In this document: positions 24,399 through 35,252 of the stretch, in pieces | How positions within the stretch are numbered: the first letter of the stretch is position 1 | Layout: every line of letters begins with the position of its first letter | NCBI GenBank assembly: GCA_027627225.1 | Contig: CM051034.1 | Coordinates: 13,297,761-13,361,760 of the forward strand | Length of the DNA: 64,000 bases | Source of the DNA: Congeria kusceri | Taxonomy: Eukaryota; Mollusca; Bivalvia; Myida; Dreissenidae | Reading direction: 5' to 3' | Notes under the pieces: generated by a model | Seen by the model: the letters and a program-made list of their open reading frames with translations, nothing else | What the model was told of the DNA's origin: nothing | Database searches by the model: none | Program-made: the position numbers and the translations under genes

Positions 24399-24659
24399 CA
24401 TGGTGCATTGAAAAACAAAATAATTTAAGAACTAATACTTTACTTTAAAACACAATTCCCGTTATTTTCGTGAAAAGGTTCAATTTGTAGTATGTTATTA
24501 TAAGAAAATGTTTGGTTATTTGTTTTTGCTCCAAAGATTTACTTAAGGTTAAGTACCGCGAGAATACAGATGAACAGGCTATACTCTGCTGACCACTCAT
24601 GATAGTGGATTTCTCCATGCAACAATCATGCATGGTAACTACATTCCTTTTACGGCCAC

Positions 24660-25605
24660 CGAATAGCAAATATATTTCATGTGATTAATGTGATTTCATG
24701 TGTTATTTTTTATTGTTTTTAATTTATTTAGATGTAATAACTTGAATGTGAATTTTCATATTTGTGTAATTAGAACTGATGCTCTTTTTGAATGTCTACT
24801 TTTTTTTGCATTCACTGACTTGATTTCCCTTTTTGGTATTCTTTTATCTTTAACGACACACGTATTTTGGATACTTTTCAACTGACAAACGATTGAACAT
24901 ATATCAGACATATGCGATCTAAAATCAAGAGAAGACAAGAAAAAATATCGGGTTACATTTCTGTAATTTTGATAAGTATAATTATAATGGACATTGAACG
25001 GAGACTTGTCCAAATGGTGTTCAGTTTTTTATTTTTTGAATTTCATATTTCAATAGAACAGGTCCACAACAAATCACATCACGTAACTAATAAGAAGCAA
25101 ACACTAATTCATCTGTTTTACAAAATAATTGTCAGCAAACTTAAGATCATTATTTAAAACACTGGTGAATAGAGCGAGGCAAACATAACAAACTGGTTTG
25201 CAAAATATCTGAAATGTGTGTTTCAATTTCCGCAAAGTACATCCATTTACCTTAAATGTTAAATTCTCACAGTTATGCAAATATGTCATTGGCTGCGGTA
25301 ATACTTCATGTGCAATAAAAGAAAGTTTACGAGCAAAGGTTGTGTACACTATTCGACACATACATGTATATTTCAATATCAGCAATTATATACAATGTGT
25401 CTGACACACGTTGTGAGTAAGCAACCAACACTTATGCAAGCGATAGTACATGTAGTTTACATTCATTTTGTACCATGCAGATAACGAGAAACAATCGGTT
25501 AAATAATTCAAACAGGTACGCTGTATTTCAGCTAGAGCAATACCTATACTCTATAAATGTACCTAAAATTACGTGGTCAGATCGAGGCAAACAAAAGCAT
25601 TGAGA
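24660..25605. other. Downstream flank of the PGRP gene
   Basis: This holds the minus-strand 3' untranslated region of unknown length. A minus-strand AATAAA (TTTATT at 25028-25033) lies about 575 bp past the stop and is the nearest clear poly(A) signal I saw. Plus and minus short frames here are unsupported. Confidence 0.35.
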
Positions 25606-25967
25606 TCACCCACGGGCGTTCGTAGAGATAGTAACAATGTTCGGTCCGATGGGCTCATAGTGTTCATGCTTACGAATCAGATCGTACATCTTCTGGCCTG
25701 GACTCTCCGTAGGCCTTGCGTCTCTGTGACCATGCAGCTTATAGTCCGGTGTGAGTTTACGAAGCTCGACACCATAGATGAGCATAGCCTCCAAGGCATT
25801 CAGGGCTGCAACAGTGGGGAGTTTTTCATTGAAGTTACCCGTGAATGCAAAGGATATGGATATGTTGTTCCAGCCATATGTGTGAGCACCAACACGCTCC
25901 CAACCTCGTCCTTTGTACACCCGACCATCTTGTCCGATTACAAAGTTGTAACCAATGTCGTCCCATT
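25606..25967 (-). CDS. PGRP exon 3: core and C-terminal half of the PGRP domain
   Basis: The exon encodes residues 93-212 from WDDIGYNF to the end. It holds Tyr99, His173, Thr179 and Ser181 (zinc-cysteine position). The acceptor is a pyrimidine-rich tatttctttcag. A tail of about 16 residues follows the usual domain end. The open frame continues into the 148-bp intron, so an ORF caller would extend it wrongly to 26124. Confidence 0.9.
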
Positions 25968-28900
25968 CTGAAAGAAATACACCAGCATTGACAAGATCCA
26001 ATGTGAAACATTGCACATTTTGCTCGCAAAAAAGCCTAACTGGGTCGTATACGTTTTGTAAAAGAAAATAAAAATATAAGAGACCACTGGCATCTGAATA
26101 ATGCGTAACACGTACTGTTATCAACCTGGTGAAGATGCTGTATTTTGCGCATTTCTTCGGCGCACTCCCTTTGCGTGAAACACTCGTTCATCACAGTATG
26201 ATGAATGAACACGTGGTCGACTGGCATCCTCATGTATGAATTTTCTTTGAACGATCGGGCACACCATTCCGTTCTCGTTACCATGGTAACATTGTTCGCG
26301 TAATGCACTTGGCAGGCATTGTCGTGGCATGAAACAACCTCTGGAAAAAAAAACTATTTCATTTGAACTACATACTATATCATGATGTTAATGTATTCAA
26401 CAGTCATTTTACATGATACGAAAGAAATACATGTTTAGGCGTAGATTTCATAATGAAGATGAACAGATAGTATGTCAGGAAGTTAAGATACTAATCGGAA
26501 TACCTCCATCTGCATCGCATTGCTCTAATCCTGTTTCGCTCAATTTCGGCTGGCCATCAAAAGCATACGACTCAACGTTGTTTCCTTTACCTTTATTTCC
26601 AATAAGAACAGAAGAATTAGCTTTTTCAAATGTGATACTATGTCGTCATAATCATTTTAAATGTTTTGCAAATGTTATTTTGTCCTTACCATTTTATAAA
26701 CACGCGTGGCCATTTTGAAAACATCAGAAAATATGTAGTAACGGACAGTTCTCACAGAGACATGTATGCAGCTGCATTTAATGTTAATAATTACGCCAAA
26801 GCGGTCAGTTCAGGGACCGGGACCTTGGTCCATCCTTTGAGCACTACACCAATATCAAGTGGTGCGTTCTGTCTCTTAAACGTTTCTTATTTCACTGCAC
26901 GTCTCGGCTCGTTTAATGTTATTACATCCACAACGTCGGTAGGGAAAACTGGCGAGTGCAGGCAAGCGCGGGCCATCGGGCTACGCACTACTGCCAAGTT
27001 TTGTATTTTTTGCTCTTGAAGTTTTCTTTAAATCCTATGCAAAACTGTTCTGTTCTTCTAATTTAGAATAAGGTCTTCGTAGTATACATGTCGACTTACA
27101 CCCCGTTTTGAAGTCATCGCGCGCGATAATACAGAGCGATTAAAATTGATATTTGTGTATTGCTTTTTAACGTAAGGGTCTATAATTAGATGCACAATTC
27201 GCCGGACTAATGTCAACGTCAATTTTTACGTCATCGTCAATTTTTACGTCAAGAAGGGTTGGTTGGATGCAATGATTTTGTAGGCCTACGTCTAATTTTG
27301 GTTCCATCAATAACGGTTGTATTTTTTGTGTGCATGTTTGACGTTGACGTCAACGTCAATTATTCTATCAACGGCGTCCGTTGGAAAGAAAGAGCTCGAT
27401 AGAGCCATTATGAACATCCTAAAGTTCATAGTCTAGCATCTACAATTCCTTAATATAATACACAAACCATTCAGTTAAGTCTGCCTTATATGCATGTATA
27501 AATTGATGTTGCCTTTCATGATATTTATTATGAAAACGTACGCCACCAAAATTGTGCAAACACCAAGTTATTTATTGCGAATATAGTGTATTGCTAAAAC
27601 ATTGCAACACACGTCTTTCTTTTGTTTTTATCATAAAGTCCATAGATGTATAATATTGCGGTGTACTTTTTTTGTTATGTACCAATTGGAACATTGCAGC
27701 AACGGTTTGTATAATGGAAAATGTCTTCAAATTATAACCAATATGTATAACAATATAAAATCCAAAGTAGTAACAAGCCAGGGCCACACAGCATTCTTTG
27801 ATTGCCTGGTTGGAGTAAGGCAAGGTGAAAATTTAAGCCAGTTTCTTTTAAATATCTTTCTAAATGACCTGAGTAACTACCTAAATGAATGCGGCATCAA
27901 CGGAATACAAAGAGAAAAACAATTCAGGGCCTTCACACATATATAAAACTCTTTATGTTATTATATGCCGATGACACAGTAATTTTTAGTGATGATCCAT
28001 CAGATCTCCAGAATGTACTGAATGGTTTTAAAATATATTGCGACAGGTGGAAATTAAATGTTAATATAAGCAAGACAAAAATAATGATAATTGGGAAAGG
28101 AAATATCAGAAGGAATAACATTAACTTTAAAATTGGAAACACAGACATTGAAACTGTAAACGAATATAAATATTTGGGTGTATATATTACAAAAAGTGGA
28201 TCATTTGTTTTTACAAAGAAATATATTGCTGAACAGGCAAATAAAGCAATGTTCTGTCCTTTGCGCAAAATAAAATCACTTTCTTTGCCATATGACATCC
28301 AATAGACTTATTCCCAAAAACAATTAAACCTATTCTTCTATACGTAAGTGAAATTTGGAGTAGGAAATATAGAATAGATGAAATTGAAAGAGTTCAACTC
28401 CGATTCTATAAATATATATTTAATTCAAAAAAATATACACCATCTTACGTGATTTATGGAGAAATTGGTATCACACCAATCAAAGTAGATATCCAAAAAC
28501 AAACAATAGCTTTTTGGTCAAGAATGATTGAAAAAACTGAATCAAACAAACACTATAAAACTATCGTCTAAATTATATAAACTTTTATTAGATCTACATT
28601 CTAAAAATGTCATAAAGTCAACATGAATAGAAACTGTCAAGACAATACTATGCAACAATGGATACTCTGGAATGCGGTACAGTCAATCCTTTCTAAATAA
28701 AAAATGGCTTGTTACATCACTATCCAATAAATTAAATGACATATATAAACAAAACTGGAAATCTGAACTTGAAAGAACATCAGACTCAAATAATTGTAAA
28801 ATAATAAAACAAACATTCATTCAAGGCAAATATATAACAATTTTACCTGCGACCCTAAGTAGAACCCTTATTGCTTTTCTCACAAGAAATCATACCTTAC

Positions 28901-31094
28901 CAATTGAAACTGGACGATGGCACATTGTACCAGTATATAAACAAAAATGTCCCTCATGCAACGATATAGGCGATGAATTTCATTACTTATTTAAATGCCC
29001 TATTTTCAGAAATGAAAGAATAAAATATTTAAATAGACAATACTATGCATGCCCTAATGTACTAAAATTCCACACAATAACAATATGTGAGAACTTCAAA
29101 TGCCTTAAAAATCTGAGCTTATGGTGCAGTAAAATAATGAAATAATTCAGAGGCAAAAAATAAATTAACTGTTTTCAGACCATGGTTAATTATGATTGCA
29201 AATTAGGATGAATACAAAATTTTACAAAGCATAGACATAGAAATAGTGCAACTAAGTGTGGATAATGATAATTTTTTACAATTTGTTGAAGGTTAAGTTA
29301 AGCATACGCCAATACTTACTAAGTAATATGTTAAACCAATTAAATGAAAAAAAAAGTAACAATACACGTATAACTAGGTCTGTTCTTAGTGACAATCTAT
29401 ACATGCAGTATATGAAGTTTTTGTAGGTGATGGACCCATATAGCGCTTCAATGCCAGTAACCCCTGACTAATATCTCCAGGTGGCCGGTAACCCCTGACT
29501 AATATCTCCAGGTGGCCCCCTACAATAATTGCAAATAATTTTTAAAATGTTATATTGTAAATATTAGAACGGAAACATATGACTGTCCACTGTACCATAT
29601 CAGAATTTGTTTTTTATTTGTATAGTTTATTAAAACTGTAAATACATGTAACCATATGATAAGACTCCATGATTAATATACATACTGTTAGAAATACAAT
29701 TATGTATTGTAAAGAATCCACATGGCTTTGTATGTTTATACAAAATGTGTTATTCCTGTGCTACGTTATCAACTATGTTGTCAGGTATATATGTGTATAC
29801 TATGTTAGCATCACCAGTAGCCAAAATAGCCACTGGATACTAACATTTCTAACTGGCTACTAAATGTTCTTATTGGCTGCTGAAATTAATGTAAATATTT
29901 GAAAATAAAGCTTAATTTCACGCTTTCTGAGGAAAATATTTCTTCATACCAGATTATCTATGTAAAATAGAAATTTTTGGCTACTAATTCAGATTTCTTA
30001 GCGACAACCTAGGTATATATGGGTCTAACAATCAACTATATGTGTTTGTTTGTGTATTTGTAAAACTGAATATGTTAAATTACCTATAAATAAGTATAAG
30101 TAAATTGAAACAATGTTTGCTAATGAATACTGTTAAAATATCATAAATATCTAATAGTACTATGTTAAGTATATATGGGTTTAATCATTTAAACTTTATA
30201 AAAAAACAAAAACAAAAAAAAAACTACAAATTACAATAAAATTTTAAAACCATATCAAATTGCTACTTAATGTCTGGAGGTTGGGTATAGTCTTATATTA
30301 TGTTATCTAACAACAAATATTGAATATGTTTATATATTTACTGAGAAGCTTTGAGCACTATATACAATAGTTATATAGAACAGAAGTCTATAATGTATAT
30401 CAATTTTTTTATTTTATTTTTTAACCCACCCACTCCATCTTTTTATAAAGAATAGCAAACCAAAGATAACACCTTTAATTACCCTGTGAAACTGCAGACG
30501 ACGATCCACTTCTATGTTCAGCCCGAAAGATTATTTTGAACCTCTTTAATAATATCATTAAGACACTGTTCAAGATAAACAGCAATTTTGTTCAACGGTA
30601 AACCACGTGAAACTTTCCTCTATACACAAAGCACCTAACACCGTTAACCGATTAGAATTCAGATACGACTCGATTGACCTATTATTGTATAATGTTGTTT
30701 GCTATCATATCTGTACTCAAATTTGGACAATCAATACGCTGTTTCCCGTCCATCCGCATTATTATTGCGAGTGTTACATGTGATTAATTATGTGTATTAT
30801 TCGAATGCATTATGTCAATTCTGTTCACATATATGTGAAAATTGTGCTTTAAGTAAATAAACTGGTAAAACTGGTAAATACAAATCGGGTAAAATACATT
30901 TTATATGCATACCATAATCTGATTCCGTAGCACAATCTCAAGTTGAATTGCATACACAGGTATACAGTTGAATTTGTATTACTAGTATATGAAATAACCT
31001 TTTCTCTTCTATTATTAACAAACACAGAAAGAAAAAACATACGTTTCGCAACTGTCAAAAGCAGCGCAACTGCGGCAAGCCAAGTGATTTTCAT
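25606..31094 (-). CDS. Secreted short peptidoglycan recognition protein (PGRP), 3 exons
   Basis: PGRPs bind bacterial peptidoglycan; some are zinc amidases. Exons on the minus strand: 31094-31043 (signal peptide), 26340-26116 and 25967-25606 (stop at 25608-25606). Phases match (17 codons +1; 2+74 codons+1; 2+119 codons+stop), giving 212 residues, a usual size for a short PGRP. Splice signals seen: donors gtatgt and gtacgt, acceptors ttttccag and ctttcag. Family marks: RTEWCAR (40-46), VFIHHT (61-66), a Cys71-Cys77 pair as in the conserved PGRP disulfide, WDDIGYNFVIG (94-104), VYKGRGW (109-115), GAHTYGWN (119-126) and GHRDARPTESPG (172-183). Of the amidase set H-Y-H-T-C, H64, Y99, H173 and T179 are present but the cysteine is Ser181, so it is probably a recognition-type, non-amidase protein. 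The 4.7-kb first intron holds a LINE remnant. Family call is firm; linking the signal exon across that intron is inference from phase, a good donor and a fitting peptide. Confidence 0.88.
26116..26340 (-). CDS. PGRP exon 2: N-terminal half of the PGRP domain
   Basis: The exon encodes residues 19-92. It begins after an acceptor with a run of nine T on the minus strand (26341-26354) and ends at ...GATAACA before gtacgt. It carries TRTEWCAR and VFIHHT with the first zinc His64, and the Cys71/Cys77 pair. An earlier GT (after CACCAG) would break the frame to exon 3; the chosen donor restores an N-K-W-D-D-I-G junction typical of PGRPs. Cys22, Cys27 and Cys44 are extra cysteines. Confidence 0.88.
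27210..27356. promoter_or_regulatory. Cluster of CRE-like words in the PGRP intron
   Basis: GTCAACGTCAATTTTTACGTCA with a second TCAATTTTTACGTCA follow each other, and ACGTTGACGTCAACGT (27341-27356) is a perfect 16-bp palindrome with a TGACGTCA core. An intronic enhancer is possible, but a short repeat could also explain it. Confidence 0.3.
27690..29145 (+). pseudogene. LINE (non-LTR retrotransposon) reverse transcriptase remnant
   Basis: Three frame-broken segments give the C-terminal half of a LINE polymerase. Segment one (about 27690-27946) has a GVRQGENLSQFLLNIF motif, as in RT region 4. Segment two (27889-28305) has LLYADDTVIFSD, the YADD catalytic box, then NISKTKIM and YKYLGV. Segment three (28672-29145) ends with a CPSCNDIGDEFHYLFKCP zinc-knuckle-like motif. 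The endonuclease and first half of the RT are missing, so it is 5'-truncated as is usual for LINEs. Frameshifts and stops between 28305 and 28672 make it inactive. The clade (CR1, L2 or other) cannot be settled by eye. Confidence 0.85.
29146..29560 (+). mobile_element. Probable LINE 3' tail
   Basis: AT-rich sequence follows the RT stop, with an A-rich run at 29347-29356. After it comes a duplicated unit CCCCTGACTAATATCTCCAG (29465 and 29496). The true 3' boundary is uncertain. Confidence 0.35.
31043..31094 (-). CDS. PGRP exon 1: signal peptide
   Basis: The exon encodes MKITWLAAVALLLTVAK plus one base: a short basic start and a hydrophobic core of about 12 residues, a standard signal peptide. 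The donor is C|gtatgt in phase 1, which the next exon (starting with two bases, AG) completes as Gln. The open frame extends upstream with other Met codons, but those would bury the signal peptide inside a longer protein, so the start at 31094 is preferred. The link to exon 2 across 4.7 kb is inferred. Confidence 0.68.
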
Positions 31095-31193
31095 TGTGTG
31101 CTTTCCAGACGTAACAATAAATGAATATTGTGTGCTTGTTTTCATGTAATTAGTTCTAAGCCTGACATTGTAATACAACTGCGGAGTTGATGT

Positions 31194-31206
31194 GTTCATA
31201 TATTTA
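31194..31206 (-). promoter_or_regulatory. TATA-like sequence of the PGRP promoter
   Basis: On the minus strand AAATATATGAA lies about 105 bp upstream of the start codon and just downstream of the two kappaB sites. The order kappaB-kappaB-TATA-short leader-ATG suits an inducible promoter. AT-rich sequence is common here, so this is weak support alone. Confidence 0.35.
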
Positions 31207-31218
31207 GTTCAGACAACT

Positions 31219-31250
31219 GGGAAATCCCAACCAGACAACTGGGAAATCCC
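31219..31250 (-). promoter_or_regulatory. Two tandem kappaB-type sites upstream of the PGRP gene
   Basis: GGGAAATCCC occurs at 31219-31228 and again at 31241-31250, each a perfect match to the GGGRNWYYCC kappaB consensus. They lie in a directly repeated 22-bp unit (31210-31231 and 31232-31253), about two helical turns apart. The distance to the PGRP start codon is 125 to 156 bp. Rel/NF-kappaB control of PGRP and other immune genes is established in insects and expected in molluscs; binding here is inferred. Confidence 0.6.
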
Positions 31251-31446
31251 AACTTATATGTGGCCTATCAGAAAAAAATGACTCATCGACTTCAAATCGA
31301 AAGTGTAACTACGATGTAAACGCTTGAGGCATATTTTATAAAGGGAGACAATGAAGATATTGTTTCAACGTTTGTTCATGGTGGATTACCTTTCTTGTTA
31401 AACGTGCAACATGATTTTATATTCATTTATATAATGCCTATTTTTT

Positions 31447-32125
31447 TATGCCCCCACAAAGTGGGAGGCATTAAGCATTGCACTAGTCCGTTCATACGTA
31501 CGTACGTCCACGTCCCGAAATTTGGTGGACTCAACTCCTCTTTAACTGCTTGGAGGATTTCGCAAACACTCACTTACACAGCGGAAGGAATTTACTGTGT
31601 AGGTGATGAGAAAGGATGGAATTTTGGCTGCGACCAATCATGTTTGCCAGAATTATGTCTCTTTGTCATGTTTTCCACTGATATTTACTTCCCGCAAGTT
31701 TGTGGACTCTACTCCTCTTTAATAGCTTGGCAGATTTCAAGCTTTCACAGCTGAAGGACCTTAATGTGTAGACGATAGTAGCGGAAAGAATGTTGGCTGC
31801 AACCAATTTTGGCAGAGTTATGACCCTTTGTCATTTTTTCCACTAATATATATTTCGCGTCATGTTGTGGACTCAACTGCTTGGTGGTTTTCTCTTAAAT
31901 GTTCACAGCTGAAGAACCTTAATGTGTGTGTGATCGTAAAGGAAGGAATTTTGGGTGCGACCAGTTTTAGCCGAACTATGCCATGCTTTTAAAACAAACC
32001 CTAAAGGAAACTTATTATGGCCTTTGACATTATTTTGGCTAATGGAACATAAATTTGTGGATACAGAAATTAGTGTTGGCAAGGCACGCCCTTCCTCTGT
32101 GTCCAAACATGTATCGTGGGGGCAT
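31447..32125. mobile_element. Element with CCCCCAC ends and about three internal 190-bp repeats
   Basis: It starts TGCCCCCACAAAGTGGGAGG and ends near CGTGGGGGCAT. Inside, a unit with TGGACTCAACTCCTC, ACAGCTGAAGGACCTTAATG and ATGACCCTTTGTC recurs roughly three times (about 31520, 31690 and 31868), diverged. It lies upstream of the PGRP promoter on the far side of the kappaB sites. Open frames through it are short and unsupported. Confidence 0.55.
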
Positions 32126-32517
32126 CCTTATCCGTGACACATCTAGTTGAATCACGATAAGTTACCATCTGATAGATATTTGTAGGTTGGCTTTTGTTGC
32201 TTTGTATCTATTAGCAAAGTTCAAAAGATCATTTTAGCAGCCAACTAAATATTCGCGTTCAAAATGCCATATAATAACCCTAGTTATATACAAATAAAAT
32301 GCTCAACGAATCTCAGACGTATCATAATTTCTAATCGTCTTCTATGAAAGTGTTTGGTTTATGTCAGCCGAAAATAGAATGCAAATAACAAGGTTTTCAA
32401 TGATCCAAAGAATGTGCGAAGAAACGGATTTGCTAAATATTATTTTTCCGAAAGATAATACATTTTGAATAGTCAGTATTCACCAAAAACGGCCAGCATA
32501 TAGATTCGTATATTATA

Positions 32518-32860
32518 AGGCGTAAAAAAAATGTTTGTTTGAGGTAACATGCCCCCCCCAAAATAGGGTAGGTAGGTCGGGATTTTTTATTATTATTATT
32601 TATTTTTTTTTGGTAAATGGTCAACTTAAAGATTCTTAAACTGAATCAATATTCAAAAAGTATCAGTAATATTCTTAAACATTGTTTATAAGTGGATACT
32701 ATCACAACAAAACACTTATTTATCCAAAACACATTTAATTATTTAAAAAGGTAAATAAAACAAAAATCAATCTGACAAACCCAATAAAATGTTCTAGGGT
32801 CGGGGCAATTTTTTTAGGGTAGGTCGGGTTACCTGAAACATACATATTTTTTTGAAGCCT
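32518..32860. mobile_element. AGGCGTAAAAAAAATGTTTG element (MITE), complete
   Basis: The left end AGGCGTAAAAAAAATGTTTG with GAGGTAAC pairs with the right end GTTACCTGAAACATAC...GAAGCCT. The interior has AGGGTAGGTAGGTCGGG and its inverse-like counterpart. It has no coding frame. Confidence 0.65.
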
Positions 32861-33512
32861 AAGTACGTTACAAGTTATTTAAAATTATTATGAAAATAAC
32901 ATGAAACATATTGAGTGATATTAGTCTGGTCATTTGTCACAGCGTAAAACGTTATACCTTTATCAAGCCGACATAAAACAAAGCTGTTTGGAATTTATAC
33001 CACCATAAAAGCTGAACATAAAATTTAATGTTGAAAAATGTAATATGGATACTTATTTTGTGTGTTTGTAACAACACAGAGCCCACCATTGGATTATGTA
33101 TTGTAATTATCTTTGCGAATTGATGGAGTGTCAAAAACGTGGACAAGTTGTATATACCTGTATAGCATATAAAACGAAAAAATCAACAGCAACAACATAC
33201 AATGACCAGGATAGGGGTTTAGAGGTTTTGTCCTTTTTCAAGATTAGTTATTATGGATGCTAAACATTTTATTAACTATACACTTCCGTATCATGCCGTA
33301 TCATGTTCTCGTATTTTAGGGCAATATTAGGGCAGTAATCAGTAATATATAATAGTGTAATCCGCCGTGTTCTGTACCTCAAGACCACCTTAAATTATAT
33401 TGATACTGTGTCCTTTACTTCTGATCTATTTCTTAACAACCCGTAAACCTGGCGTTTTCCACTTTCAGAAAACAAAAGTACAAAATTACATGAACAAAAT
33501 AATAAAATGATA

Positions 33513-33597
33513 ATGTCGTCGAAACCTGTTGGTTATCGTATGGGTGAGCAGAAAGTCTTACAAACGTATGTTGACATTCGGCAATACAAACTGGCAG
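33513..33597 (+). CDS. Candidate first coding exon of the SH3BP2-like gene
   Basis: An ATG opens a 28-codon frame (MSSKPVGYRMGEQKV...QYKLA) ending with one base before GTGTCT. This phase-1 end fits the two-base start of the exon at 42111 and would give KLAGAQDILQ. An acceptor-like ctttcag ends at 33468, so the exon could begin with a leader from 33469. Against it: the donor is weak, the ATG context is poor (gataATGT) and the intron would be 8.5 kb. If right, the protein has 409 residues. Confidence 0.3.
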
Positions 33598-34963
33598 GTG
33601 TCTCTTCTTGGCGGACAGGCTAAACTTGAGAAATTTTTATTGATATTAAGTAAATATGGAAGGATTACAGACAAAACAACAACACTAAAAGTATATGTTT
33701 AAACGCAACATGTTTTCAACAACCATTGCTTATATACTTTAATTATGATATGTTTACATTTTTTGTTGCACGAGCTTCATTTCATCAAAAGTTATTTTAA
33801 ACACTCGAAGTAACAGCTATTTACGCATTCATAAAGAAAAGCTGTCGTAAATATAACAAGTATTTCCAAATCTCAGCTAGAAGGTTAAAAAGACATTGAT
33901 CTTGTATGTGTAACATCTTTTGTTGAAGTTTATATGAAGGGCGACAAATCTACAATAAAGTCGTGCGACAAGTCTGGGTATATGTCAGCATATTATGTTC
34001 ACGTTTTATTTAAAAGGGAGACAACTCTGTCTCGGTTAAACATGGAAATACCCGTATACGGCTCACGTTCTATTTTAATCTCGTTTGCCATATTCTATAC
34101 AATGTCACAATGGTAAACTCAACCAGGAAGAGATGTACAGGCTTTGGTTGGTAGCGGTGTCGAGGTTTAAATAAAGTATAACGCACATATCAATACTCGC
34201 GTGGGACTTGCTAAGTCGTTTTAGATAACGTGCACCGGGTTTAAATAACTTATGATAAATGTATACGTTCGTATGAAGTTGTCATACGCTTCTGGGATTT
34301 AAGGCTGAAGTCTATCAGGTCGTGCAACGTTTGGTGTGTTTTTGTGTCCGAGTTAAGGGTCAATGGGGAGTTAACTAGAACAGACAGGTATGTATGGTGA
34401 AAAACTATGGTTAGATATGGTATGTCAAAATCAAAGCGTGTTGCCTATACATGTATAATTTATATATTTAACATATAGTTGTTTTACTTTTTGGACAGGA
34501 GAAATGATAGGTGTTGGAGTCAGTTTTTTGGCTACTGAAACAAATATATTTGGGCAAATGACATACTTAGAAGGATGTAATTACATTGCATAATTGTATT
34601 CATCACATAAATCTACTCTTTCACGTGCACTGAATGGTATAATCACTACAACAGATTACACGACGCATAAATCGGTGGGCATTGTATTAGTTACTGATAA
34701 AACAGGGAATGAATCGATAATTCAATTCTAAATTGTTTAGTATTTTAACACAATGGGGGAGCAATGATATGGTTAAGTATTTGGTATGATATCAGGCCAC
34801 AGATATCAGACCACAATGAGCACATTTGCTTTAAAGAGACTTATTCACAGATTTTTCGTAGTTTTGAAAAAAAAAAGCCAACAAATGCCAAACTACAAAA
34901 CACTATAGACTTAGTATCTAGACTAATAACCAAACAAACTATTTTATCGAGAAAAGTCTTAAA

Positions 34964-35027
34964 AGATGCATTCGTCGGGGTTCGAACCTGTGTCATCCGG
35001 ATCGAAATTTGTCTCGCTAACCACTAA
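34964..35027 (-). repeat. tRNA-like segment interrupted by a foldback element
   Basis: On the minus strand CTTAGTGGTTAGCGAGAC (A box) and GACACAGGTTCGAACCCCGAC (B box and T-arm). The 5' end is cut by the foldback insertion at 35028-35252. It belongs to the element at 34831-35498. Confidence 0.5.
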
Positions 35028-35252
35028 GGCGTGTCGTGGGAAACCCGGTCTTAATGCATCTGCGCAGTGTCTTCCCCGATTAGCTTGTGCAGTCCGTACA
35101 GGCTAATCCAGGACGACACGTTTAGCTTTTATGGTATTTTCTGTTTGAACGAAGTCTCTTCTAAACATAAATCCACTGTAGGCAGACTGCACAGGCTAAT
35201 CCGGAACAACACTTTTCGCACATGCATTAAGCCCCATTTCCAACGACACGCC
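35028..35252. mobile_element. GGCGTGTCGTGGGAA foldback element, copy A
   Basis: The ends GGCGTGTCGTGGGAAA and CAACGACACGCC are inverted repeats. The subterminal blocks GATTAGCTTGTGCAGTCC and GCACAGGCTAATCC and the middle ACATAAATCCACTGTAGG are shared with copies B-F. No coding capacity. Confidence 0.85.

Larger units (their letters stand above)
26341..31042 (-). other. PGRP intron 1 with LINE remnant and CRE-like cluster
   Basis: The 4.7-kb intron holds a plus-strand LINE fragment (27690 to about 29560) opposite to the gene, a cluster of ACGTCA/TGACGT words (27210-27356) and otherwise AT-rich sequence. A short duplicated segment (29457-29515) lies in the presumed LINE tail. At 29815-30010 short GGCTACTAA-like words recur irregularly. 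No further exon was seen. Confidence 0.5.

Noticed and set aside
25573..26029. Open frames overlapping the PGRP exons in other frames
   Set aside because: They are shadows of the PGRP reading frame with no family motifs.
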